A stretch of 42,171 bases of DNA, taken from an uncultured Ruthenibacterium sp. (GTDB lineage: Bacteria > Bacillota > Clostridia > Oscillospirales > Ruminococcaceae). The DNA lies in contig CAJUMH010000009.1 of the NCBI GenBank assembly GCA_910587145.1, forward strand, positions 30,921 to 73,091. The letters are read 5' to 3'. Below the pieces are notes generated by a model. That model was not told the DNA's origin and made no database searches. It saw only the letters and a program-made list of their open reading frames with translations. Shown here one piece after another: positions 1 through 6,986 of the stretch. A program made the translations under genes and the position numbers. How positions within the stretch are numbered: the first letter of the stretch is position 1; each line of letters opens with the position of its first letter.

Positions 1-429
1 TGCGGCACCAGGGGCTGTGTCCGCCGCGGCACCAGGGGTTTTGCCTGCTGCGGCATCAGGGGTTTTGTCTGCCGCGGCACCAGGGGCTGTATCTGCCGCG
101 GCAAAAGAAGCTCCGTCTGCCGCGGCGGTTCCCTTGACAAAGGCATAAATTTGCTTTACCTCTTCCCATTCGCCCAAAAATGTGCCGATGCGCGCGCGCC
201 CCGCCTCGGTGGTCTGATAATATTTGCGCGTGCGGCCGCGATGCTCCTGCGTATAGGTAGTGACAAGGCGGTTTGCCTCCAACCGGCGCAGAATGGGGTA
301 CAGTGTGGATTCTGAAACCGCGATGCACGCCGACACATCCCGAACGATCTGATACCCGTAAGATGGGCCGCGCTGCAGCACTGCCAGCACGCATACATCC
401 AGCAGCCCTTTTTTGCGCTGGACATCCAT
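1..429 (-). CDS. PadR family transcriptional regulator, 3' end cut by window edge
   Basis: The minus-strand frame from an ATG at 429 stays open to the window edge (143 codons seen). The first ~95 residues read as a PadR winged helix: GLLDVCVLAVLQRGPSYGYQ, then SESTLYPILRRLEANRLV and RKYYQTTEAGRAR, the typical recognition helix and wing. PadR proteins are small dimeric repressors, often responding to phenolics or antimicrobials and often repressing themselves. The start is supported by AAGGGAG about 11 nt upstream. The usual second (dimerisation) helix region begins with LGEWEEVKQIYAFVKG but then turns into an Ala-rich 8-residue repeat, which is unusual for the family. The effector and target genes lie outside the window or are unknown. 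Family assignment is firm; function beyond repression is not. Confidence 0.85.
   Translation of the reverse strand, partial: MDVQRKKGLLDVCVLAVLQRGPSYGYQIVRDVSACIAVSESTLYPILRRLEANRLVTTYTQEHRGRTRKYYQTTEAGRARIGTFLGEWEEVKQIYAFVKGTAAADGASFAAADTAPGAAADKTPDAAAGKTPGAAADTAPGAA
2..121. repeat. 24-bp tandem repeat, five units, inside the PadR gene
   Basis: Five 24-bp units start at 2, 26, 50, 74 and 98, each opening with gcggca. They encode an 8-residue Ala/Pro/Asp/Lys-rich unit (of the type AADTAPGA) on the minus strand. The fifth unit is the most diverged. Being a multiple of three, copy-number change would lengthen or shorten the protein tail without a frameshift. The array may continue beyond the window edge. 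Confidence 0.9.
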
Positions 430-522
430 AATTGCATTCGCTCCCTTCTTGCCGCCCGTAGCTCCGCTGCGGGCGGATAAATGCTGTGCATTGCATACTG
501 TACAATGTATACTATGTATAAT

Positions 523-551
523 ATAGTAACAGCGCAAAAGGTATTTGTCAA
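523..551 (-). promoter_or_regulatory. Promoter of the PadR gene with overlapping palindrome
   Basis: On the minus strand a perfect TTGACA (546-551) is followed after 17 bp by TACTAT (523-528), a near-consensus sigma-A promoter reading into the PadR gene. The -10 box is one arm of an inverted repeat, TACTAT-N7-ATAGTA at 510-528, within a string of ATGTAT/ATACAT-like sequence (501-526). PadR operators are typically such AT-rich dyads, so autorepression by occlusion of the -10 is a reasonable inference. Confidence 0.75.
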
Positions 552-554
552 GAC

Positions 555-710
555 TTGGATCAGATGTCCGAGCTGCTTTGGCGCGATAAATCTACCATCT
601 CCTGCCAGATCAAAAATGTTTTCGCCGAGGGGGAGCTGACGAAAGAAGCAGCTGCTGCAAAATTTGCAGCAGCTCGGTCGGAAGGCGCCCGGCAGGGGAA
701 GAATCTTTAA
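555..710 (+). pseudogene. Remnant of a RhuM-family gene
   Basis: The frame from 555 to a TAA at 708-710 reads LDQMSELLWRDKSTISCQIK, then NVFAEGELTKEAAAAKFAAA. This closely resembles the conserved N-terminal block of RhuM (virulence protein RhuM family), which runs D-Q-M-x-x-L-F-x-R-D-x-S-T-I-S-x-H-I-K-N-I-F-x-E-G-E-L. There is no upstream start with a ribosome site, and the frame stops after about 50 codons where the family continues for some 300 residues. I read it as a truncated fossil. RhuM genes are often found with restriction-modification islands and mobile elements; the rest of this one is not in the window. The identification is by memory of the family motif. Confidence 0.55.
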
Positions 711-725
711 AAGCGCCGGAAAAAG

Positions 726-786
726 AAGCCAAGGGAAGGAAGCCAAGGGAAGGAAGCCAAGGGAAGGAAGCCAAGGGAAGGAAGCA
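726..786. repeat. 14-bp tandem repeat, four units
   Basis: Four consecutive exact copies of gaagccaagggaag begin at 726, 740, 754 and 768, with a partial fifth. The array is intergenic, between the RhuM remnant and the end of the lipoprotein gene. The unit is not a multiple of three. The rest of the 430-901 interval shows nothing else I can support. Confidence 0.9.
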
Positions 787-901
787 CGATGAAACGCATT
801 AACAGCATGATGAGCGCAGTGTAACAGCCTTGCGCAGAATTTGTGGAAAGCCGTTCTTTTCCCTTCCCAACTGTCCCCGCGCGCTGGAATATAAGCGGCG
901 T

Positions 902-2329
902 TTATCCCAGCGGCTGGGGCGATTCCCACATCTGAATGGGAAATACCTCCCCCTCGCCGGAGATCACCGTTTCGGGCGCGGCCAGAGCGAAAAGGTACTG
1001 TTCGATCTGCCATGGGTCGGCGGAATCAATACGCCCCACCGGCACAAGCCACAGGCCGCTGTCCGTCTGGGCAACAGGCCGCGAGCACAGGGGATCACCG
1101 GCGGAGTTTTTGTACCGCAGCCCGATCTCCTGCACCGAGCCGTCGCGCACATCCAGCAAAAAAAATTTGTTCTGGCCGTTCCACCAGGAGCCCAGCAGAT
1201 ACGGCTCCTGGGAATCCGGGCCGGCCGGACAAAGCTGCAAAGCCTCCAGTGAGCGCCAGCCGTCGGCGGAGGGGGCGGGGAATTCTGCCAGAACGCGGGC
1301 CGTATCGGAGAGAAGATCAATCTGCCATACGATTTGCGGAACCGCAAAATCATCGGTGGGAATATAGTACAGCTTTCCCTGCTGGGCCAGCATATAGGGT
1401 ATGCTGGAAAGTCCGGCCTGTGCGAGGCCGTTGTTCCGGCAGGTGCGTATACCGGCAGTAGGGTCGTACAGCAGGAGGCTGCGGGTATCGTAGGAACCGT
1501 ACCGGCTCCAAAGCAGGCCGTTGCGTTCCGGCGCGATCACGCCCGGATAGGCGATCCGCAGGATCGTTTCGTCCGAGCGGCACAGGATAAACTGATCCCC
1601 GTATGCGCCAAGCAGCTCTTCGCTGTCGTCCAGCCCAAACGGGAACGAGGTGACCTCTCCCGTTTCCAACGCAATGCGCACGCCGTGGACAGAATCGTCG
1701 CTCAGATCCAGGTATTGCCCGTACAGGGAGGCGCCGTCCGTTACGGGGAAGCTGCTTTTCATCAGCGTCCACCCAGAGGGAAGCTCGGCCACCCGCCGCC
1801 GGCCGGAGCCGTCCGCCGCTGCGGCGTCCAGCCATACGGTGGGCGAAGCCTCCGCGCTGTCGGCCGCTTCAAGGGCTTCTGCCGGCGCTGCGTGCAGCAC
1901 ATACAGCTGCCCTTCCACGGCTGCCAGTGCGAAATCGTCTTTGCCCAGAATTCCGCAAAGGTAGGCCGGGCAGTCTGCATTCTCATGTGTGCAGCCCGGC
2001 AGGCTGCAGAGCGGAGCCTGCGTGCGGGTTTCAAAATCGAGGCGCATAATCAGCCAGCTGCTTTGGATCTTGCCGGGGCTCTCTTCGGTGATAAACAGCT
2101 GCCGGAGCGAATAGAAGGCCGCTCCGTCGCTGCACCCGGTAGGAGGGTTCACGGTGGACCAGGAAAGATCGTACAGCCGGCCCACCGCAAAGGGCAGCGC
2201 CGATGGGGCGTCCTCCGCGCGCGGCGGCTGCACTGCGTCGTTCCGGGCTGCGCTGTCCTGCGGCTTACAGGCTGTCAGCAGCAGTGCGGCGGCAAGCAGC
2301 GCCGTGCAGATCGCTGGAATGCGTTTCAT
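902..2329 (-). CDS. Putative lipoprotein, last gene of a two-component operon
   Basis: 475 residues from an ATG at 2329, chosen because it gives a complete lipoprotein signal (MKRIPAICTA, then hydrophobic LLAAALLLTAC with Cys21 as the lipidation site) and has AGGAGG 8 nt upstream. It overlaps the preceding gene's stop by 4 bp (ATGA), suggesting translational coupling. The mature protein is likely anchored outside the membrane. The sequence has recurring short motifs (GRLYDLSWS, GQLYVLHAA, GKLYYIPTD) spaced like the strands of a beta-propeller, as well as LCSLPGCTHENADCPAYLC with several Cys. I do not recognise a named family; a propeller-like extracytoplasmic protein is an inference. Being in an operon with a sensor kinase, it may be a regulated output or accessory sensor. 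Confidence 0.75.
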   Translation of the reverse strand: MKRIPAICTALLAAALLLTACKPQDSAARNDAVQPPRAEDAPSALPFAVGRLYDLSWSTVNPPTGCSDGAAFYSLRQLFITEESPGKIQSSWLIMRLDFETRTQAPLCSLPGCTHENADCPAYLCGILGKDDFALAAVEGQLYVLHAAPAEALEAADSAEASPTVWLDAAAADGSGRRRVAELPSGWTLMKSSFPVTDGASLYGQYLDLSDDSVHGVRIALETGEVTSFPFGLDDSEELLGAYGDQFILCRSDETILRIAYPGVIAPERNGLLWSRYGSYDTRSLLLYDPTAGIRTCRNNGLAQAGLSSIPYMLAQQGKLYYIPTDDFAVPQIVWQIDLLSDTARVLAEFPAPSADGWRSLEALQLCPAGPDSQEPYLLGSWWNGQNKFFLLDVRDGSVQEIGLRYKNSAGDPLCSRPVAQTDSGLWLVPVGRIDSADPWQIEQYLFALAAPETVISGEGEVFPIQMWESPQPLG

Positions 2330-3255
2330 CCCAAAGCCTCCTCTTCCATTGCTTCGTTGGCGGTTTCGCCGGACGCCGCCGGCGGGCCGCCTCTTCCCCA
2401 CACATCGGCCCCCTTAGGGAACGAGCGCGCGTATTCCTGCCAACTGCGCACGGTGTCGTCCGGAACAGAGGAGGCGTGGAGGCAAAAATAGCGGCGGTCG
2501 TAAAAATGCTCCGTTGGAAGGCCTTCCGAAACAAAGGGGCCCCTGTAGGAGCGTGACGGATAGCTGCCGGTTTCGCAGAAGAGCATCACCTCTGCGCGCG
2601 CGGAATACAGCGCGCTGCCCGCAAACCAGGTATCGGCGGGATCCTCCCAATCCTCGAAGGCCTCCAGCTCCAGATAAGCGCAGTAGGCCTCCAGCACCGC
2701 CTGTCCGTGCGGGGCGGAAGGCGAAAGCTCCTGCGGCACGCTTACCCAAACGCCAACGATTTTTTGCGATTCGCCCTCCACCGTGATGCCCACGGTATAG
2801 CAAAACTCGGAATTGGTATAGGCTGTGTCCGCCACATAGGCCGTATAGTGGAAAAACCCAAGGCGGTCTGCGGCGACAAACGACTGCTCTATGTGATCGC
2901 TGCAATAGCGCCACCATTCTTCGGGCAGCGCGTTTGCTTTGTACAGCACATCCAAATAGCCCTGCACAGTCTCGTTGGCAACCCAGCTCATACTGCCCAT
3001 GTATGTGAGCCGGTAAAAATCTGTAGGCTCCTGCTGGCTGCTCTTTTTTAAAATGCGCGTCAGATACAGATCGTCGCTGGTGGGGGCCAGCGCGCCCGCC
3101 TGCCGCGTGCGCTCGTGCGGCTGCGCAAAAAGCTGCGCGTCGCCAAGCCACAGCGCCAGCGCGGGAACGGCGCTGAAGGCCAGTGCCAGTACGCCGGTGC
3201 ACGCCGCCAGCAGTACCCTGCGGGAAAGGCCGCGCAACGGTTTTATTCTGTTCAC
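2326..3255 (-). CDS. Membrane-anchored exported protein of unknown function
   Basis: 309 residues if started at the GTG at 3255, which overlaps the kinase stop by 4 bp (GTGA) and lies just behind GAGGAGG. Residues ~13-37 form one hydrophobic segment (RRVLLAACTGVLALAFSAV, then PALALWL), which could be an uncleaved anchor or a signal peptide. The remainder is soluble and rich in Trp, Tyr and acidic residues (for example PEEWWRYCSDHIEQSF). A longer upstream reading into the kinase gene is possible but has no start with a good ribosome site. I do not recognise a family. The tight coupling with the kinase upstream and the lipoprotein downstream suggests the three act at the cell surface together; that is inference. 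Confidence 0.75.
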   Translation of the reverse strand: MNRIKPLRGLSRRVLLAACTGVLALAFSAVPALALWLGDAQLFAQPHERTRQAGALAPTSDDLYLTRILKKSSQQEPTDFYRLTYMGSMSWVANETVQGYLDVLYKANALPEEWWRYCSDHIEQSFVAADRLGFFHYTAYVADTAYTNSEFCYTVGITVEGESQKIVGVWVSVPQELSPSAPHGQAVLEAYCAYLELEAFEDWEDPADTWFAGSALYSARAEVMLFCETGSYPSRSYRGPFVSEGLPTEHFYDRRYFCLHASSVPDDTVRSWQEYARSFPKGADVWGRGGPPAASGETANEAMEEEALG

Positions 3256-5108
3256 GGCTGCACCTCCTCTGCGGGTCTGGCGGGTGTGTGCGGCGGGGGA
3301 TCCGTCTGTGCCTGCCCGGCGGGCAGAACCGGGCCCATCGGCTTGGCCTGCGCCGCTGTCTGCCCCGGCGCCGCGGCAAGACGCACCGTTACCGCCGTGC
3401 CCTCGCCGGGCGCGCTCGCAATGCGCAGGCTGCCGCCGTGCGCTTCGGCGATTTTTTTGCACAGCGCAAGGCCAATGCCGCTGCCGCCGCCCGCCCGCGC
3501 GCGGGATTTATCCACCATAAAAAACGGTTCGGTCACGCGTTCCACAGCCTCCGGCGGAATGCCGCAGCCTGTATCGCGCACGGTAACGTCCACCGAAGCG
3601 CTGCCGTCTGCCCATTGCCATTCCAGATGTACGCAGCCGTCCTTCGGCTTGGCGCGCACCGCGTTCCACACCAGATTATACATAAGATCGGCAAGCAGAT
3701 CGGCGTCGCCCAGAATCCGCACATCGGGTGCGGGCTGCCTTTGCAGCACAGCGGGCGCGATGAAGGGCGCAAGCGCCCGATGCGCGCGGGAAAAGATCTC
3801 CTCCAGCGGCAGCGCGGCAAGCGTGAGCGAGGCATCCGAAAGGCCCAGCAGCTGCAGCAACTTTTGCGAGAGGTTCTCCACCCGGCGCGCCTCGCTGTAA
3901 ATATAGCCCGCCGCGCGGCGCTGTTCCTCGGGCTCGCACTGCACGCTGCGCAGCGTTTCGGCAAAGCCGATTACGGCGGTCATCGGCGTCTTCAGCTCAT
4001 GCGAGAACGCGGCCATAAAATCCTCGCGCTGACGTACCGAGAGCTCCAGCGCGGCCACCTTTTCCTCAATGGCGGCGGCCATGGTATCAAAGCTGCGGCT
4101 CAGCGCCCCGATCTCGTCGCCGCCCGCAAGGCCGGTGCGCTCGCCGTAGGCGCCTGCGGCAATGCTTCTGCTGGCCTGTGTCAGCCGTGCGAGCGGGCGT
4201 GTCAGCCAGCGCGAAAGCAGCGCAATCACCGCGCCCGCGCACGCCAGCACCACAAGCTCCATTTCCCAAAAGCGCAAAAGCGCGCGGTCGCGCGCAGCCA
4301 GAACGTTTGTAACGTCGTGGCCGGTAAGCAGCACCACGGCCGTGGCGCCGCCTGCGCGGACGTTCGTTTCAAACAGCATATAGGTTCTGCCGTTTGCACG
4401 GTGCATGCGGTAGCTATCCTCACGCCCCGCCGGCTCTGCCGCCCAGGGAAAGGAGCTGTATACCTGCCGCAGTGCCGTTTCGCCCTCCGCGGCCAGCGCA
4501 GCGCCGCCTGCCGGGGCTACGGAAGCGCCGGGCTCTGCGCTGCCCGCTGCCGGCAGACCGCCGCCCGCCGGGGCTGTGGAAGCGCCGGGCTCCGCGTTTC
4601 GCCCGCCGCCGGCCTCCGGCGCGCCGGAGGCATCCGCCGCGGCCGCTTGCGTCTGCACGCAGAAGATGGCCGCCATGCGCCCGCCCGTATAATCGGACAG
4701 AGTGCTGCCATAGCGGGCAAGGTGGCTGTCGGTGACGGTTTCGCCGCGGGCGGCCACATCCAGCAGATCGGATTCCAGCGCGTAGCATTGCAGCAGGTGC
4801 TGCGCCTCGGCCTGCTGCCCGGCCTCGTTCAGCGAATCGGTAAAATTGCCGGCCAAAAGCACGGCGCCGCCCAGCGAGAGCGCCAAAGTAAGCACCAGCA
4901 GCATGGCGAGCGTCAGCTTCAGCGCAAAGCCCGGCGCGCCGGCTTGCGTTTGGGCCTGGGCTGTTTGAAAAGGCGCTGTAGAGGCTTCGGTATTCTTGGC
5001 CGGGCCCGCGGGCGCTTTGGGGCCCGGCCCGGCGGGCTGCGGTGCGCGGCCCTGCGCGGGAGCCTGTTGTGCGGCGGGCTTCGGCGCGGGCTTTGGCATG
5101 CGGCTCAT
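3252..5108 (-). CDS. Sensor histidine kinase with HAMP domain
   Basis: 618 residues. An unusual N-terminal ~60-residue Pro/Ala-rich cytoplasmic stretch precedes TM1 (about 62-88). An extracytoplasmic sensor follows (about 89-281) containing an internally repeated Gly/Ala/Pro segment (EPGASTAPAGGG, then EPGASVAPAGGA, residues 172-202). TM2 is at 282-303, then HAMP. The phospho-acceptor is His370 in AFSHELKTPMTAVI, the N-box is YNLVWNAVR (~477), and the ATP lid has DTGCGIP (512) and GGSGIGLALC (541). All catalytic motifs are present, so it should be active. It overlaps the response regulator by 4 bp (ATGA) and the downstream gene by 4 bp. The signal sensed is unknown. A C-terminal ~30-residue Pro/Ala tail is again low complexity. 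Confidence 0.92.
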   Translation of the reverse strand: MSRMPKPAPKPAAQQAPAQGRAPQPAGPGPKAPAGPAKNTEASTAPFQTAQAQTQAGAPGFALKLTLAMLLVLTLALSLGGAVLLAGNFTDSLNEAGQQAEAQHLLQCYALESDLLDVAARGETVTDSHLARYGSTLSDYTGGRMAAIFCVQTQAAAADASGAPEAGGGRNAEPGASTAPAGGGLPAAGSAEPGASVAPAGGAALAAEGETALRQVYSSFPWAAEPAGREDSYRMHRANGRTYMLFETNVRAGGATAVVLLTGHDVTNVLAARDRALLRFWEMELVVLACAGAVIALLSRWLTRPLARLTQASRSIAAGAYGERTGLAGGDEIGALSRSFDTMAAAIEEKVAALELSVRQREDFMAAFSHELKTPMTAVIGFAETLRSVQCEPEEQRRAAGYIYSEARRVENLSQKLLQLLGLSDASLTLAALPLEEIFSRAHRALAPFIAPAVLQRQPAPDVRILGDADLLADLMYNLVWNAVRAKPKDGCVHLEWQWADGSASVDVTVRDTGCGIPPEAVERVTEPFFMVDKSRARAGGGSGIGLALCKKIAEAHGGSLRIASAPGEGTAVTVRLAAAPGQTAAQAKPMGPVLPAGQAQTDPPPHTPARPAEEVQP

Positions 5109-5770
5109 GGTTCTTCCTCCGGCACCAGCAGATAACCCACTTTGTATACGGTTTTAATGCGGCTTTGCCAGCCCAGTTTTTTGCGCAGGCGCTGGATGTG
5201 CAGATCGAGCGTGCGCGTACTGTCGTCCATTTCGCCGCCCCAAACGCGCTCGAACAGCACGTCGCGGTAGAGCGCTGCGCCCCGATTGCGCATCAGCTGC
5301 TCGAGCAGGTCGAATTCGCGCGGCGTCAGCGAAACCTCCGCGCCGTCCTGCAGCACGCGGTGCGATAAAAGATCCAGCGTCACATTCCATGCGCGCAGCT
5401 TCGAGCCGCCGCGCCCGGTGCGCCGCAGCACGCTCTCCACACGCGCGATCAGTTCCGCCACCTCGAAGGGCTTTACGATATAGTCGTCTGCGCCCAGCTG
5501 CAGGCCGCGCACCCGGTCGCCCAGGGTGCCCTTGGCCGTAATAAAGATCACAGGCGTGCCCATAGGGCGCAGATATTCCAGCAGCTCGTAGCCGCCCAGC
5601 CCCGGCAGCATGATATCGAGCAGCACCAGATCGTAGGGATTTTGCTCGATTTTATCTGCCGCCGTCAATCCGTCGTGCACTGCCTCGCACCGGTAGCCCG
5701 CGCGGCCGAGGCTCATCTTAATCAGCTGCGCAATGGGCACCTCGTCCTCTACGATCAGAATGCGGTTCAT
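5105..5770 (-). CDS. OmpR-family response regulator
   Basis: 221 residues from the ATG at 5770, preceded by AAAGGAGG about 9 nt upstream; an upstream in-frame ATG at 5812 has no ribosome site. The receiver domain has the acidic pair E8/D9 (IVEDE), phospho-acceptor Asp52 (LVLLDIMLPG) and Lys100 (GADDYIVKPF). The C-terminal winged helix runs from about 125 (LTPREFDLLEQLM, then STRTLDLHIQRLRKKL). It is the first gene of a four-gene minus-strand operon: regulator, kinase, membrane protein, lipoprotein, each overlapping the next by 4 bp. Its DNA target is not identified; I saw no convincing direct-repeat operator upstream. Confidence 0.93.
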   Translation of the reverse strand: MNRILIVEDEVPIAQLIKMSLGRAGYRCEAVHDGLTAADKIEQNPYDLVLLDIMLPGLGGYELLEYLRPMGTPVIFITAKGTLGDRVRGLQLGADDYIVKPFEVAELIARVESVLRRTGRGGSKLRAWNVTLDLLSHRVLQDGAEVSLTPREFDLLEQLMRNRGAALYRDVLFERVWGGEMDDSTRTLDLHIQRLRKKLGWQSRIKTVYKVGYLLVPEEEP

Positions 5771-5884
5771 CGCACATTTCCTCCTTTGATTCCTGCGTCC
5801 TCTGTCAGGCAACGACTGCGCTGCTTTGCGCCGCGTGCTTTTCTCTACTGTAGCAGACGGATGTATCGAAGTTGTTTCCGCCGC

Positions 5885-5916
5885 AAAAAAACGGGCCGGG
5901 CCGTCTGGCCCAGCCC
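5885..5916 (-). terminator. Rho-independent terminator of degV
   Basis: On the minus strand GGGCTGGGCC (5907-5916) pairs with GGCCCGGCCC (5893-5902) around a 4-nt loop, followed by seven T (5885-5891). It is 37 nt downstream of the degV stop and before the response regulator gene. Confidence 0.9.
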
Positions 5917-5953
5917 GAAAACCGAGATTTGAACTTCGGCGCGAAAACCGTTT

Positions 5954-6799
5954 TTAATACGCCAGCACCACGCCGCCGTTGTAGGCGTAAACGGTGGAGA
6001 TGCCGCTTGTGGGCGTCAAGATCACCTCGCGCAGCGCGGCGCACTTTTCCAAAAGATCTTTTTTCAGCGCCATCGCGCGCTCGGGGCAGTTGCAGTAGCT
6101 CAGCACCAGCCGGCGGCTGGAGGGCTTTTCTGTGCGCAGAGAATCGGAAATAAGCTCCACCAGACGGCGCATTGCGTTTTGCGTGCCGCGCACCTTTTCG
6201 ATGGGCGCAATATTGCCGTGCCCGTCGTCGCCCATAATGGGCCGCAGCGCGAGAGCGCCGCCCAAAAGCCCCGCCACGCGCGAGATGCGGCCGTTCTTTA
6301 CCAGATTGGAAAGATCCTCCAGCACAAAACGCGTTTGCATGCGCGCCACAAATGCCGTGATCTCCTCGGTGATGGCCTCAAATGTCCGCCCGCTGTCGAT
6401 GCCGTCGCGCAGCAGCATCGCCAGCAGCGTCTGCCCGGCAGAGGCGCTCTCGGAATCCACCACATGAACTTTTTTCCTGGGGCAGCGCTCCAGCAGCATC
6501 TCGCGCCCGATGCGCGCGGCATTGCAGCTGCCGGAGAGATTGCCGGACAAAGTGACGACAAAACAGGCATCGTACTGTTCCATCGCGGCGGCATAGGCCT
6601 CGGGCGATGGGCAGGCCGTGGAGGGCGCGCCCTTGTAGGCCTTCATCTCGGCCAAAAGGCGCTTGGTATCCAGCGCCTCGTCGTCTACATACTGCTTGCC
6701 GTCCACGTTGATCGTCAGGCTAACGATATCTACCTTCAGGAGCCGGCGCAGCGCGGGGGTCAAATCGCAGCAGCTGTCCGCAATGATCCCGATCTCCAT
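5954..6799 (-). CDS. DegV family fatty-acid-binding protein
   Basis: 281 residues, the normal length of the family. DegV proteins bind a fatty acid and, in Firmicutes, act as FakB-type partners presenting fatty acids to the kinase FakA for phospholipid synthesis. The N-terminal DegV motif is IGIIADSCCDLTP, followed by TSQPSP-like TACPSPEAYAAAM, the ligand-binding SGNLSGSCNAAR and the C-terminal NGRISR. It starts at 6799 behind GGGGGA (7 nt). It is a single-gene unit with its own promoter (6866-6894), divergent from fhs, and ends at a strong terminator. Which fatty acid is bound cannot be told from the sequence. Confidence 0.92.
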   Translation of the reverse strand: MEIGIIADSCCDLTPALRRLLKVDIVSLTINVDGKQYVDDEALDTKRLLAEMKAYKGAPSTACPSPEAYAAAMEQYDACFVVTLSGNLSGSCNAARIGREMLLERCPRKKVHVVDSESASAGQTLLAMLLRDGIDSGRTFEAITEEITAFVARMQTRFVLEDLSNLVKNGRISRVAGLLGGALALRPIMGDDGHGNIAPIEKVRGTQNAMRRLVELISDSLRTEKPSSRRLVLSYCNCPERAMALKKDLLEKCAALREVILTPTSGISTVYAYNGGVVLAY

Positions 6800-6865
6800 A
6801 GCATATCCCCCTTTTCCGCGCCCGAATGCCCGGAAGCTTCCGCGCGCATTTCAAAACGCTTTTTT

Positions 6866-6894
6866 TTATTTTAACCATTCTGCGCGCAAAAGTC
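6866..6894 (-). promoter_or_regulatory. Promoter of degV
   Basis: Minus-strand TTGACT (6889-6894), a 17-bp spacer and TAAAAT (6866-6871). It lies back to back with the fhs promoter, with about 9 bp between the two -35 boxes, so the genes may be co-regulated. Confidence 0.7.
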
Positions 6895-6903
6895 AAACCG
6901 GCC

Positions 6904-6932
6904 TTGTTTTTCTTTGTGGAATTTGTTAAGAT
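6904..6932 (+). promoter_or_regulatory. Promoter of fhs
   Basis: TTGTTT (6904-6909), a 17-bp spacer and TAAGAT (6927-6932), about 55 nt before the fhs start codon. Confidence 0.6.
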
Positions 6933-6986
6933 GAGACGGGAAAGATTATTTTGGCTCGAATCGATCAGGAAAGGGAAGGGTACTGC

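Noticed and set aside
726..786. Possible CRISPR array
   Set aside because: Units are 14 bp in direct contact with no spacers; a simple tandem repeat.
3183..5135. 650-codon plus-strand open frame
   Set aside because: Exactly antisense to the histidine kinase gene; composition is Arg/Ala/His-rich with no motifs, a GC-rich shadow frame.
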